DNA of 64,000 bases. It comes from Nocardia transvalensis NBRC 15921. GTDB taxonomy: Bacteria > Actinomycetota > Actinomycetes > Mycobacteriales > Mycobacteriaceae. Position 1 is the first letter of the stretch. Every line of letters starts with the position of its first letter. A model generated the notes under the pieces. It was given only the letters and a program-made list of their open reading frames with translations. It did no database searches and was not told the DNA's origin. The stretch lies in contig NZ_BAGL01000057.1 of the NCBI RefSeq assembly GCF_000308875.1, positions 1 to 64,000 on the forward strand, written 5' to 3'. A program made the position numbers and the translations under genes. Positions 42,202 to 51,223 of this stretch are shown in pieces.

Positions 42202-42819
42202 TCACGCGGGCCGCACGGCCTCCCGCTCCCGCACGGAGTCGACGAACATCCGGTGCACCCGGAGGTCGCCGGTCACCTCCGGATGGAACGAGGTCGCCAG
42301 CACTCCGCCCTGGCGCACGGCGACGATCCGGCCTTCCGCAGGCCCCGACGGTACCCGCGCCAGCACCTCCGCACCGGCGCCGACACGCTCGACCCACGGC
42401 GCGCGGATGAAGACCGCCCGCACCGGACCGTCGTCGAGACCGGCGAAGTCCAGATCGGTTTCGAAGGAGTCGACCTGGCGTCCGAAGGCGTTGCGCCGCA
42501 CCGTCATATCGATTCCGGACAGCGACTGCGCGTCGGGCCGGGTATCGAGGACCTCGCTCGCGAGCAGGATCATCCCGGCGCAGGAACCGAAGGCGGGCAT
42601 CCCCTCCCGCAGCCGCTGCCGCAGCGGCTCCAGCAGCCCGAACACCTCCAGCAGTGTGCTGATCGCCGTGGACTCCCCGCCCGGCAGCACCAGCGCGTCG
42701 ACGGCGTCGAGTTCCGATTCCCGCCGCACGTTCACCGGCTCGGCGTCACAGGCCGCCAGCGCGTGGAAGTGCTCGCGCACATCGCCCTGCAATGCCAGTA
42801 CACCAATGGTCGGTCTCAC
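42202..42819 (-). CDS. pdxT: Pyridoxal 5'-phosphate synthase glutaminase subunit PdxT
   Basis: 205 residues from GTG 42819. The class-I glutaminase triad is seen: PAFGSCAGMIL (nucleophile Cys), and SFHPEVTGD (His-x-Glu). The GGESTAISTL motif is also present. It supplies ammonia to PdxS for PLP synthesis. pdxS is not in the window, although it is nearby in mycobacteria. Confidence 0.95.
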   Translation of the reverse strand: MRPTIGVLALQGDVREHFHALAACDAEPVNVRRESELDAVDALVLPGGESTAISTLLEVFGLLEPLRQRLREGMPAFGSCAGMILLASEVLDTRPDAQSLSGIDMTVRRNAFGRQVDSFETDLDFAGLDDGPVRAVFIRAPWVERVGAGAEVLARVPSGPAEGRIVAVRQGGVLATSFHPEVTGDLRVHRMFVDSVREREAVRPA

Positions 42820-42947
42820 GAGTCGAGCATACGAGCCGCCCGTCGCGCCGCCGTTCGCGGCCGAGCCCGTGTGGCCCTGCTCACCCGGGCCGTCAACGTT
42901 TCGTCAGGGATCTGTTCGCCCGACCAGTCCGCGGGAACACTCGCGCT

Positions 42948-44744
42948 GTGACCGAAGTTCTGCCGAAACCCGAGCCCGCGCCCGCGGCCCTCCCGGCCGC
43001 GTCCCGGCGGCGCGGGCTCACCGTTTCCACCGGCCTGGCCGGGTTGTCCCTCGACGCGATGGCGTCGGTGTCCTACGGGCCCGAGGCCATCGTGCTGGTC
43101 CTCGCCGCGGCCGGCAGCGCGGGGCTGGGCATGACGCTGCCGGTGACCCTGGCGATCGTCGTCCTGCTCGCGGTGCTGATCGCGTCCTACCGCCAGGTCA
43201 TCGCCGCCTTCCCCGACGGCGGCGGCGCCTACGCGGTGGCGAAGAAGCATCTCGGCCGCCGCACGAGCCTGGTGGCCGCCGCGTCGCTGATCGTCGACTA
43301 CGTCCTCAACGTGGCGGTCTCGATCGCCGCCGGTATCGCCGCGCTGACCTCAGCGTTCCCCGCGCTGCTGCCGTACACGGTGTGGATCTGCCTGGCCGTG
43401 CCGGCCGGGATCACCGCATTGAATCTCGCCGGAATCCGGGAGAGCGCGCGCGTCTTCATGGCGCCGACCGCGGTATTCGTGGCCGGGATCCTGGCGGTGA
43501 TCGTGGCCGGGCTGATCCGGTCGACGCCGCAGGTCACCGAGACCGGGCCCGCCGTGGCGACCGACGCGCGCACCATCGGGGTGCTGTTGCTGCTCAAGGC
43601 GTTCTCGAGCGGCTGCGCGGCCCTGACCGGTGTCGAGGCGATCGCGAACGCGGTCCCGAGTTTCGAGGAGCCCCGGGTGCGCCGGGCCCAGCGCGCCGAG
43701 GTCGCCCTCGGCGCGCTGCTGGGCATCATGCTGATCGGCCTGGCGACGCTCATCGGCAAGTTCTCCGTCCACCCGATCGAGGGCACGACGGTGCTGTCGC
43801 AGCTGACCGAGGCCGCGCTCGGCCACGGAATCGGTTACTACATCGTGCAATTCGCGACCGTGGTGCTGCTGGCGCTGGCCGCCAACACCTCGTACGGCGG
43901 CCTGCCGACGCTGACGAAGATTCTCGCCGACGACAACTGCCTGCCGCACCGGTTCGCGGTGCGCACGCCGCGGCAGGTGTACCGCTACGGTGTTCTGGCG
44001 CTGGGCATTTCGGCGGCGGTATTGCTGATCGCCTCGCGCGGCAATATGAACGCGTTGGTGCCGCTGTTCGCGATCGGCGTCTTCGTCGGATTCACCATCG
44101 CCCAGGTCGGCATGGTCGTGCACTGGCGGGTGCACCGTGTAGGCGGATGGCGGTTGGCGCTCAACGGTTTCGGCGCGCTGCTGACCTTCGTCGCCGCGAT
44201 CGTGACCACGGCGATGAAGTTCACGGCAGGCGCGTGGCTGATCGTGCTGGTGCTGCCGCTGCTGGTCCTCGGGATGGAGCGGGTGCGCCGCACCTACCGC
44301 AAGATCGATACCAGCCGCGGCGCGGGCTGCGTCCCCGCGCGGCCGCAGGCGACCGGCACCGTCATCGTGGTGCCGGTCTCGGAGGTGTCCGAACTCAGCC
44401 GCGAGGCGCTGTCCGCCGCGCTGTCGCTCGGCCACAACGTGGTCGCGGTGCACGTCTGCCTGCCCGAGGAGAATATGACGGTCTTCACCAAGACCTGGGA
44501 GGCCTGGCATCCCGACGTCCGCCTGGAGATCATCGACGCCGGCGACTGCTCGGTCGGCGGCCCCGTCGCCCGCTTCGTCCGCGACAATTTCGACGGCCGC
44601 CGCAAGGTCGTCCTGATCGCCGAGGTCGACCCGCCCACCGGCTGGGACCGCCTACTCCCCAGCCACCGCAGCGACGAACTCGAACGCCAACTCCGCCGCC
44701 TCCCCGACACAGTCGTCTGCCACCTGAGAGTCCAAACAGCCTGA
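42948..44744 (+). CDS. kimA: KimA-type APC-superfamily potassium importer
   Basis: 598 residues from GTG 42948. The order and motifs match KimA (YdaO) of Bacillus closely: LSLDAMASVSYGPEAIVLVL, then SYRQVIAAFPDGGGAYAVAK, SLIVDYVLNVAVSIAAGIAA, LKAFSSGCAALTGVEAIANA and AANTSYGGLPTLTKILADD. Twelve membrane segments are followed by a soluble C-terminal domain (GTVIVVPVSEVSELSREALS) of the kind that binds c-di-AMP in KimA. It probably imports K+ with protons. No c-di-AMP riboswitch was recognised in the 128-base upstream gap. Confidence 0.8.
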   Translation: MTEVLPKPEPAPAALPAASRRRGLTVSTGLAGLSLDAMASVSYGPEAIVLVLAAAGSAGLGMTLPVTLAIVVLLAVLIASYRQVIAAFPDGGGAYAVAKKHLGRRTSLVAAASLIVDYVLNVAVSIAAGIAALTSAFPALLPYTVWICLAVPAGITALNLAGIRESARVFMAPTAVFVAGILAVIVAGLIRSTPQVTETGPAVATDARTIGVLLLLKAFSSGCAALTGVEAIANAVPSFEEPRVRRAQRAEVALGALLGIMLIGLATLIGKFSVHPIEGTTVLSQLTEAALGHGIGYYIVQFATVVLLALAANTSYGGLPTLTKILADDNCLPHRFAVRTPRQVYRYGVLALGISAAVLLIASRGNMNALVPLFAIGVFVGFTIAQVGMVVHWRVHRVGGWRLALNGFGALLTFVAAIVTTAMKFTAGAWLIVLVLPLLVLGMERVRRTYRKIDTSRGAGCVPARPQATGTVIVVPVSEVSELSREALSAALSLGHNVVAVHVCLPEENMTVFTKTWEAWHPDVRLEIIDAGDCSVGGPVARFVRDNFDGRRKVVLIAEVDPPTGWDRLLPSHRSDELERQLRRLPDTVVCHLRVQTA

Positions 44745-44761
44745 AGAACAACATACTTCAG
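44741..44761. terminator. Weak stem-loop between convergent kimA and the response-regulator gene
   Basis: ctgaag and cttcag, nine-base loop, overlapping the kimA stop. Six base pairs only, with an A-rich loop. Confidence 0.3.
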
Positions 44762-45402
44762 AGATTTAGGGCCTCCCGGGCCAGGATGGCGGCCTGAACC
44801 CGGGACCGCACACCGAGCTTGGTGAGCACCCGGGACACGTGGGTCTTCACCGTGGTCTCACCGATATAGAGGCGGGTGGCGATCTGGGCGTTGGACAACC
44901 CCTCGCCCAGGCACGCCAGCACCTCCCGTTCGCGTTCCGTAAGCCCCACGAGCACATCGGGTTTCGGCTCGGGCGGCAGGTCGGTGGTGGCGAAGGCCGT
45001 GATCACCGCTCGCGTCACCTCCGGCGCGAGAACCCCGTCCCCGGCGGCCACCGACCGCACCGCCTCGACCAGCGCCTGACTCGACACCGATTTCAGGATG
45101 AACCCGGACGCCCCGGCCCGCAGCGCGCGGAACACGTATTCGTCCAGATCGAAGGTGGTGAGGATGAGCACCCCGGCCAGGCCGTCACCGGTGATCTGCT
45201 CGGTGGCGGTGATCCCGTCCACGCCGGGCATGCGCACGTCCATCAGCACGACGTCCGGCCGCAGCGCCTTCGTCTGCGTCACCGCGATATCGCCGTCGGC
45301 GGCCTCGCCGACCACCTCGATATCGTCGGTGGCGTCCAGGATCATCCGCAGACCGGCCCGGATCGCGCCGTGATCGTCGGCGATCAGCACCCGAATCGTC
45401 AT
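44758..45402 (-). CDS. NarL/FixJ-family response regulator
   Basis: 214 residues from ATG 45402. The receiver domain has the acidic pair IADDHGAIR, phosphoacceptor Asp55 in VVLMDVRMPG and the switch Thr/Lys (ILTTFD, FILKSV). The C-terminal LuxR-type helix-turn-helix is LTEREREVLACLGEGLSNAQ then IATRLYIGETTVKTHVSRVL. It overlaps its sensor kinase (ATGA) and lies downstream. Target genes unknown. Confidence 0.92.
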   Translation of the reverse strand: MTIRVLIADDHGAIRAGLRMILDATDDIEVVGEAADGDIAVTQTKALRPDVVLMDVRMPGVDGITATEQITGDGLAGVLILTTFDLDEYVFRALRAGASGFILKSVSSQALVEAVRSVAAGDGVLAPEVTRAVITAFATTDLPPEPKPDVLVGLTEREREVLACLGEGLSNAQIATRLYIGETTVKTHVSRVLTKLGVRSRVQAAILAREALNL

Positions 45403-46598
45403 GCCACCTCCGGTCTTTCGCGTATCGGCAGCCGGGCCGACACCACCCAGTCGGCGGCATCCCTTCCGGCGGAGAAACTTCCGCCGAGCGCGGCGGCGCG
45501 CTCGTGCATATTGATCAGGCCGCGCCGGGCGTCCGCGGCCTCGGCGGCGTCCGGCGCCGGGACGGCGGGCAGCCGATTGCGCACGGAAACCGCCAGCGTA
45601 TCCGGCTCGGCGGCCACCGCGATGTCCACATCCCGGCCCGGCGCGTGCTTCATGGCATTCGTCAGCGCCTCCTGCACGATCCGGTACGCGGCCTGGTCCA
45701 CCGCACTGGGCAGGTCGATATCGCCGCCCGAATCCCGTACGCGCACAGTCGTTCCCGCGTCCCGGGCGGCATCGACGAGGATCGGCAGCTGAGCGAGCCC
45801 GCGCGGCGCGACCGCCCCGTCCCCGTCGCCGCCGTCGCGGCGCAGCAGCCCGATCATGGTCCGCATCTCCTGCAGCGCGCTCACACTGTTGGCGCGGATC
45901 GAGCCGAGGATCCCGGTGACCGCGGAATCCGGATCCTGCCGCGCGAGCACCCCGAGCGCGGCCTCGGACTGGAGAGCGATCGCCGACAGGTGCCCGGCGA
46001 TCACATCGTGCAGATCGCGCGCCATCGTCCGGCGCTCGTCGGCGACCGCGGCCTGCCGGTCCAGATCGGCGACCAGGGTCATCGCCTGCGCGCGGGTCCG
46101 TTCGGCGGCGGCCAGCTCCTTGTGGTGGCGCACCGACAGCGCCCACCAGATCGAGGTGCCCGCGAAGATGGACGCCCCCGCCACGGCGACGGCCGTCGCC
46201 CGCCAATCGCCCGTGACCACATAGGCGAGCACGGCGACGGCCACCGACAGCACCACACACGCGACCGTCACGAACCGTGACGCCCACCGGCTCCCGTACA
46301 GGCAGGCCGCGTAGATCAGATCCGAATAGACGATCCACACCGGCAGCGAGGAGCCGAGCACCAGGTCGATACCCAGCGGCGCCAGCCCGATCCCGAGCGC
46401 CACCAGCGGCGCGCGCCGCCGCAGCAGCGTCGCCCCGCACAGCAGCGCCAGCACCCCGAACCGCGCGGCCAGCGGCGCCGACGTCATACCGCCCAGCGGG
46501 TACAGCCCCGACAGGTACAGGATCGCGCCGATGGCGAACGCGAACAGCGCGACCAGCGCGTCCTGCGCGTTGGCCGACAGCGCGTTCCACTGCTTCAC
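45399..46598 (-). CDS. NarL-type sensor histidine kinase
   Basis: 399 residues from GTG 46598. Four or five N-terminal membrane segments up to about 155, then a coiled region and the HisKA_3 motif ERRTMARDLHDVIAGHLSAI with phosphoacceptor His197. The ATPase domain has EALTNAMKHAPG (N-box) and GLINMHERAAALGG. There is no extracytoplasmic sensor domain, so it probably senses through the membrane. Divergent from a GAP-family gene. Confidence 0.9.
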   Translation of the reverse strand: MKQWNALSANAQDALVALFAFAIGAILYLSGLYPLGGMTSAPLAARFGVLALLCGATLLRRRAPLVALGIGLAPLGIDLVLGSSLPVWIVYSDLIYAACLYGSRWASRFVTVACVVLSVAVAVLAYVVTGDWRATAVAVAGASIFAGTSIWWALSVRHHKELAAAERTRAQAMTLVADLDRQAAVADERRTMARDLHDVIAGHLSAIALQSEAALGVLARQDPDSAVTGILGSIRANSVSALQEMRTMIGLLRRDGGDGDGAVAPRGLAQLPILVDAARDAGTTVRVRDSGGDIDLPSAVDQAAYRIVQEALTNAMKHAPGRDVDIAVAAEPDTLAVSVRNRLPAVPAPDAAEAADARRGLINMHERAAALGGSFSAGRDAADWVVSARLPIRERPEVA

Positions 46599-46707
46599 CG
46601 CACCATCACAGCACAGGCGTTTCCCGGACCGGATCCGTCGAAGTGATGACGGCCGATCGGTCCGACAGCCGACGCCGCTCGCCCCCGCGCCGCGCGACGC
46701 TCACGGT

Positions 46708-47403
46708 GTGATTCTGATTCCGGCCCTCATCGGACTGGCGCTGGTGGACAGCACCAGTATCGGCACCCTCATCGTCCCGGTCTGGCTGCTGCTCGCGCCC
46801 GATCGCCCGCCCGCGCGGCGGCTGCTGTGCTATCTCGCCGCGATCGCGGTCTTCTATTTCGTCCTCGGCGTGCTGCTCATGACGGCGGCGCGCGCCGGTG
46901 TCGACCGTCTCGGCGACCTGGCCCACAGTCCCGTACTGCTGGTACCGCAGCTGCTGCTCGGCATCGCCCTGTTCGCGGTGTCCTGGCGGTTCGACTCGAA
47001 GAAGCGCCGCGCCCGCGGCGAACCCGACCGCACCGCGGCCTGGCGCACCCGGGCGCTGGAACGGCAGTCCACCAGCGGAGGTCTGGCCGTGCTGGCGGTG
47101 AGTGCCGGTGCGCTGGAAGCGTTTTCGATGGTGCCGTATCTCGCCGCGATCGGCCTGCTGGTTTCGAACGACATCCCGGTCCTTCCCGCGATCGCGATTC
47201 TCGCCGGGTACTGCGTGGTCATGATCGTGCCCGCGCTGGCGCTGATGGCCGGGCGGTCGCTGCTGCATTCGGCCATCGAACCGATGCTGACGAAACTGGA
47301 CGGATTCCTGTCCCGGCACGCCGACAGCGCGACCGGCTGGGCCCTGGCCCTCGCCGGGATCGTGCTCGCCCGCGGCGCGATCAGCGGTCTGGCCACCAGC
47401 TGA
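46708..47403 (+). CDS. GAP-family (LysE-like) membrane protein
   Basis: 231 residues from GTG 46708, six hydrophobic segments: IPALIGLALVDSTSIGTLIV, LLCYLAAIAVFYFVLGVLLM, LVPQLLLGIALFAVSWRF and three later ones, with a basic loop (KKRRARGEPDR) in the middle. The D-S-T-x-x-x-T pattern in the first helix fits GAP proteins linked to glycopeptidolipid or lipid export in mycobacteria. It precedes the acg-like gene, with a DosR-like site between. Confidence 0.65.
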   Translation: MILIPALIGLALVDSTSIGTLIVPVWLLLAPDRPPARRLLCYLAAIAVFYFVLGVLLMTAARAGVDRLGDLAHSPVLLVPQLLLGIALFAVSWRFDSKKRRARGEPDRTAAWRTRALERQSTSGGLAVLAVSAGALEAFSMVPYLAAIGLLVSNDIPVLPAIAILAGYCVVMIVPALALMAGRSLLHSAIEPMLTKLDGFLSRHADSATGWALALAGIVLARGAISGLATS

Positions 47404-47425
47404 GGAGGACCGCCCGGCCCGGATT

Positions 47426-47445
47426 TTCGGGACCTTCGTCCCACT
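47426..47445. promoter_or_regulatory. DosR/DevR-box-like palindrome upstream of the Acg-type gene
   Basis: ttcgggaccttcgtcccact fits the mycobacterial DosR consensus (TTSGGGACTWWAGTCCCSAA) at about 15 of 20 places, with the GGGAC and GTCCC arms intact. It lies 66 bases upstream of the ATG at 47512. Confidence 0.65.
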
Positions 47446-47511
47446 GCCGGAGCGCGCGGATCTCGGCACGCTGGTCGGGGACGTCGACGATTCGACCTGG
47501 AAGGACGGTAC

Positions 47512-48480
47512 ATGTCCTCGGCTCTTCCGGACGAGGAGACCCTCGAGGTCGCCCTCGGAATGGCGGTCCGCGCGCCCTCGGTGCACAACACGCAGCCGTG
47601 GCGGTGGCGGATCGCGACCGACCACCTCGAGCTGTACGCCGATACCGGCCGGCACCTGCCCTGCACCGACCCCCGGCGGCGAGCGCTGGTGATCAGTTGC
47701 GGTGCGGCCCTGCATCATCTGCGGGTCGCCCTGGCCGGATTGGGCTGGGCCGCGACGGTGACGCGCGTCCCCGACCCCGACCGTCCCGATCTGCTGGCCA
47801 CGATCACCACGACGCCGCAGGTCCCGGCGGACACCGATATCGAGATGACCGCCGCGATCCTGCTGCGGCAGAGCGACCGCCGCCGCTACGCCGACTGGCA
47901 GGTCCCGCCCGGCTACCTCCGCACGGTCTCCCGCCACGCCAACCGCTTCGGCGCCGCCGTCCGGCAGGTGCCCCCGGTGCTGCGACCGCGGCTGGCCGGA
48001 TCTATCCGCGCCGCCGCGGAACGCCATGCCGACGATCCGGCCTACCTGCGCGAACTCGCCGTGTGGAGCGGCAGGCGCGACGCCCCGGACGGGGTCCCGT
48101 CCCGCAACACTCCCCCGCCGCGCCCCACCGACGAGATCCCGAGCCGGATCTTCGCCCGCCCCGCCCTCACCGACGCCGACGCCGATTCCGACGGCGCGGA
48201 ATGGCTCGTGGTCTGCACGGCGGGCGACGACCGCCGCTTCCAGCTCGCCGCAGGCGAGGCGACCAGCGCACTCCTGCTGACGGCCACGGACCTGGGCCTG
48301 TCCACCTGCGTCCAGACCGAACCGCTCGGCATGCCCGACCTGCGCCACGACATCCGCCGCGAGGTGCTGCACGACTGCGCCTTCCCCCAGGCCATGGTGC
48401 GGATCGGCTGGATCCCGGCGAACGCCGCACCCCTGCCCACCACCCCGCGCAGAGCGCTCGGCGAAGTCCTGGGCCGCTGA
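47512..48480 (+). CDS. acg: Acg-type NAD(P)H nitroreductase-like protein
   Basis: 322 residues from ATG 47512 (ggaagg upstream). The N-terminal MAVRAPSVHNTQPWRWRIA and the C-terminal ATDLGLSTCVQTEPLGMPDL are the nitroreductase FMN-site pattern duplicated in Acg (Rv2032)-type proteins; a middle ILLRQSDRRRYADW is also typical. Acg in M. tuberculosis is induced by hypoxia through DosR and sequesters flavin rather than reducing substrates. The DosR-like site upstream and a DevR-like gene downstream fit that scheme. Confidence 0.8.
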   Translation: MSSALPDEETLEVALGMAVRAPSVHNTQPWRWRIATDHLELYADTGRHLPCTDPRRRALVISCGAALHHLRVALAGLGWAATVTRVPDPDRPDLLATITTTPQVPADTDIEMTAAILLRQSDRRRYADWQVPPGYLRTVSRHANRFGAAVRQVPPVLRPRLAGSIRAAAERHADDPAYLRELAVWSGRRDAPDGVPSRNTPPPRPTDEIPSRIFARPALTDADADSDGAEWLVVCTAGDDRRFQLAAGEATSALLLTATDLGLSTCVQTEPLGMPDLRHDIRREVLHDCAFPQAMVRIGWIPANAAPLPTTPRRALGEVLGR

Positions 48481-49128
48481 TCAGGGCCGGGTATGGATCA
48501 ACCCCATCCGCGCGGCAAGCACCGCGGCCTCCGTCCGCCCCCGGACATCGAGCTTGTGCAGGACTCGTGAGACGTAGTTCTTGACCGTCTTCTCCGACAG
48601 GAACATGCGCTCCGCGATCTGCCTGTTGGTGAGCCCGCGACCGACCAGCCCCAGCACGGTCCGCTCGCGGTCGGTCAGCTCGCCGAGCGGTCCGTCCTGC
48701 CATTCGGCCTGCGTGCGCAGTGCCGCCATCAGCGCGGCTGTCGCCCGGGTGTCCAACAGCGATCGACCGGACGCGATCTCCCGGACGGCATCGACGAGTT
48801 CCGGCCCGCGCACGTCCTTGACCAGGTAACCGGAGGCGCCCGCGAGTACCGCGCCGATCATGGAGGGTTCGTCCGCGAGGGCGGTGAACATCAGGACCCG
48901 CGCCGCGGGCACGGCGGCGAGCAGGTCACGGCACAGTTCGTCCCCGTCGCAGTCGGGCAGGCGGACGTCCAGCATCAGGACGTCGGGGCGCACGGCCGGA
49001 ACCCGCGCCCGCGCCTCGGCGCACGTGCCCGCCTCGCCCACGAGAACCAGATCGCGCGTCTCGCGGAACAGATCGCGCAGCCCGCGCCGCACGATCTCGT
49101 GATCGTCGACGACGAAAACATCGGTCAC
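48481..49128 (-). CDS. devR: DevR/DosR-like response regulator
   Basis: 215 residues from GTG 49128. The residues of DevR are in place: VVDDHEIVRRGLRDL, phosphoacceptor Asp54 in VLMLDVRLPDCDG, LAGASGYLVKDV (Lys104), GRSLLDTRATAALMA and the recognition helix SEKTVKNYVSR. The likeness to mycobacterial DevR runs along the whole length. No sensor kinase (DevS/DosT) adjoins it. It probably activates acg from the DosR-like site under low oxygen, NO or CO. Confidence 0.85.
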   Translation of the reverse strand: MTDVFVVDDHEIVRRGLRDLFRETRDLVLVGEAGTCAEARARVPAVRPDVLMLDVRLPDCDGDELCRDLLAAVPAARVLMFTALADEPSMIGAVLAGASGYLVKDVRGPELVDAVREIASGRSLLDTRATAALMAALRTQAEWQDGPLGELTDRERTVLGLVGRGLTNRQIAERMFLSEKTVKNYVSRVLHKLDVRGRTEAAVLAARMGLIHTRP

Positions 49129-49200
49129 AGCGGCGTCCTTCCGCCCGGAAGCAGCTGTTCAGCAGCTACCCGGCGTGGCGACGCCCAAACCGTGCCCCGG

Positions 49201-50022
49201 TCAGTCCTCGCGCAGCGTGCGGATCAGGCCCTCCTGGACCACCGCCGCGACCAGCTGGCCCCCCTGGTTGAAGATCCGCCCGCCGGTGAGCGCGCGACCG
49301 AATCCGGCCGACGGGGACGCCTGGTCGTAGAGCAGCCAATCGTCGGCGCGGAACGGGCGCAGGAACCACATGGCGTGGTCGAGCGACGCGTTCTGCGTGG
49401 GGTCGTCCGGATGGATGACCTTCGACGAGCCGAGCAGCGTCATATCACTCATATAGGCCAGCGTGCAGACGTGGAACAGCGGGTCGTCGGGCAGCGAATG
49501 CCGGTAGCGGAACCAGACCTGCTGCTGGGCGACCAGCCCGCCGCGCCGCGCGACCTGCTCCTGCGGGATGGTGCGGATGTCCCAGTGCTCCCACTCCCGC
49601 ATCGCCCACAGCCGCTCCGGGCTCATCGACGTGCGGGCGTCCGGAAGGTCGTGCGGCAGCGGCACATTCGGCATCTCGTCCTGATGCTCCGGGCCCTCGT
49701 CGCCGATGTGGAACGAGGCCGACATGGTGAAGATCGCCTCGCCGTTCTGCACGCCGGTCACCCGCCGGGTGCAGAACGACCGCCCGTCGCGGATGCGCTC
49801 GACCAGGAACACGGTCCGCTCCTGCGGGTTGCCCGGCCGCAGGAAGTAGCCGTGCAGCGAGTGCACCTGATACCCCGGGTCGACGGTCCGCACCGCCGAC
49901 ACCAGCGCCTGCCCCGCAACCTGCCCGCCGAACGTCCGCGGCAGCTGGGTCTTCGTGGACGCGCCACGGAAGATGTCCCGCTCGAGCCGCTCTATCTCGA
50001 GGGCCTCTTCGATCGTCGCCAT
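49201..50022 (-). CDS. tesB: Acyl-CoA thioesterase II
   Basis: 273 residues from ATG 50022, seven bases after ggaagg. The double hotdog pattern is seen: FRGASTKTQLPRTFGGQVAG, QVHSLHGYFLRPGNP, and in the second half MWFLRPFRADDWLLYDQASP with the GGRIFNQGGQLVAAVVQEGL end typical of TesB. It hydrolyses medium and long-chain acyl-CoA. In mycobacteria tesB2 follows pdxT; here they are 6 kb apart. Confidence 0.93.
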   Translation of the reverse strand: MATIEEALEIERLERDIFRGASTKTQLPRTFGGQVAGQALVSAVRTVDPGYQVHSLHGYFLRPGNPQERTVFLVERIRDGRSFCTRRVTGVQNGEAIFTMSASFHIGDEGPEHQDEMPNVPLPHDLPDARTSMSPERLWAMREWEHWDIRTIPQEQVARRGGLVAQQQVWFRYRHSLPDDPLFHVCTLAYMSDMTLLGSSKVIHPDDPTQNASLDHAMWFLRPFRADDWLLYDQASPSAGFGRALTGGRIFNQGGQLVAAVVQEGLIRTLRED

Positions 50023-50116
50023 CAACCGTCCTTCCGGAATTGATCCAGCTCAGGTTAAACAATGGCGAACGATTACCGGCGAGCGGCTCACGGCGCGCCG
50101 CGGGCATCATGGTCCG

Positions 50117-50722
50117 GTGTCTCCGTTCGCCCCCATCACCGCCGACGCCCTGGCCGAGCTGGTCACCACCCGCGCCGCCGCCCTGTCCGGTCCGGGCGTC
50201 GTCGCGGTCGACGGAGCCGATGCCGCCGAGCCGGAGGAGTTCGCGCGGTCGGTGGCCGACCGGCTGCGCGCCCGTGGCCGCCCCGCCGACGTGATCTCCT
50301 TACACGACTACGTACGTCCCGCCTCCCTGCGCCTGGAATTCGGCCGCGACGAAATGTCCTACCGCGACGCCTGGTTCGACTACGCGGGCCTGAACCGCGA
50401 AGTACTGCAAGCCCTCCGCGACCACCACCGCTGGCTCCCCGCCCTCTGGAACGAGGCCACCGACCGATCGGCCAGAGCCACAACGATTCCCGCGTCCGGC
50501 GACACCCTCCTGCTCATCGCCGGCCCCATGCTGCTCGGCCGCGCCCTCGATTTCGACCTGACCGTCGAACTACGCATGTCCGAGGGCGCACTCCGCCGAA
50601 CCACCACCCCGGCACAGGAATTCACGATCGACGCGATCCTCCGCCACCGCCGGGAATCGACCACCGACCCCGACATCCTGGTCAACTGGGACCACCGTGA
50701 CCGCCCGGCCGTCCGCGAGTGA
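50117..50722 (+). CDS. Uridine-kinase-like P-loop protein with degenerate Walker A
   Basis: 201 residues from GTG 50117. It keeps the uridine/phosphoribulokinase layout: VVAVDGADAAEPEEFARSVA at the P-loop position, VISLHDYVRPASLRLEFGRD (strand, then the DxxxRP region), and LLIAGPMLLGRALDFDLTVE. The P-loop itself reads DGADAAEPEEF, so the GK[ST] that holds ATP is missing. It is therefore probably not a working kinase. Its end overlaps the convergent flavoprotein gene by 41 bases. Confidence 0.65.
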   Translation: MSPFAPITADALAELVTTRAAALSGPGVVAVDGADAAEPEEFARSVADRLRARGRPADVISLHDYVRPASLRLEFGRDEMSYRDAWFDYAGLNREVLQALRDHHRWLPALWNEATDRSARATTIPASGDTLLLIAGPMLLGRALDFDLTVELRMSEGALRRTTTPAQEFTIDAILRHRRESTTDPDILVNWDHRDRPAVRE

Positions 50723-51188
50723 CGTGCGGTGAACGCCGCCACAGTCCGCTCGGGACTCGGAGGCGGTGCGGAACCATTCTCAGCACGGTGATGGCGGGGC
50801 TGTGGTGGTCGTCGGCACCGAGGATCCGCGGGTCGTAGCCGAGAGGTTCTGGGGCCGTGGCGAATACGGACCACACCTTCGCGCGGGTGTACTCGTCGTC
50901 CACGACCTGTGCGCGGCAGTCGGCCACCGCCGTCTCGTGACTGGGGCTCCAGTACGAGCAGGAGATGTGCGGGTTCCGGGCCACATGCTTGACGGTGAGC
51001 GAGCCGGGGCGGGTGAACACCCAGCCGACGACGCCGTCGCCGCTCGACTCCCAATACGGGTGGACCACACGGGATCTCGGGCTTCCATGGGAATCCACCG
51101 TGGTGAGAGTGCACCACACGATCGTGTGGGCGATGCGGACGAACTCGCGGCAGATCTCGGAATCCGTGGTCGTGGATTCCGCAGCCAT
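50682..51188 (-). CDS. Pyridoxamine 5'-phosphate oxidase-family flavoprotein
   Basis: 168 residues from ATG 51188. The split-barrel pattern is seen: TIVWCTLTTVDSHGSPRSRV, then HPYWE..., GWVFTRPGSLTVKHVARNPH and SCSYWSP, as in FMN/F420-binding proteins of the PPOX family. The C-terminus is basic. A redox or cofactor-binding role is likely; substrate unknown. Confidence 0.72.
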   Translation of the reverse strand: MAAESTTTDSEICREFVRIAHTIVWCTLTTVDSHGSPRSRVVHPYWESSGDGVVGWVFTRPGSLTVKHVARNPHISCSYWSPSHETAVADCRAQVVDDEYTRAKVWSVFATAPEPLGYDPRILGADDHHSPAITVLRMVPHRLRVPSGLWRRSPHVTRGRPGGHGGPS

Positions 51189-51223
51189 GGTTGTGCATCT
51201 TACCCGCGAAATCCCCCGGTTCG

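Noticed and set aside
42820..42947. Possible c-di-AMP riboswitch upstream of kimA
   Set aside because: None of the conserved blocks of that class was seen in the 128 bases.
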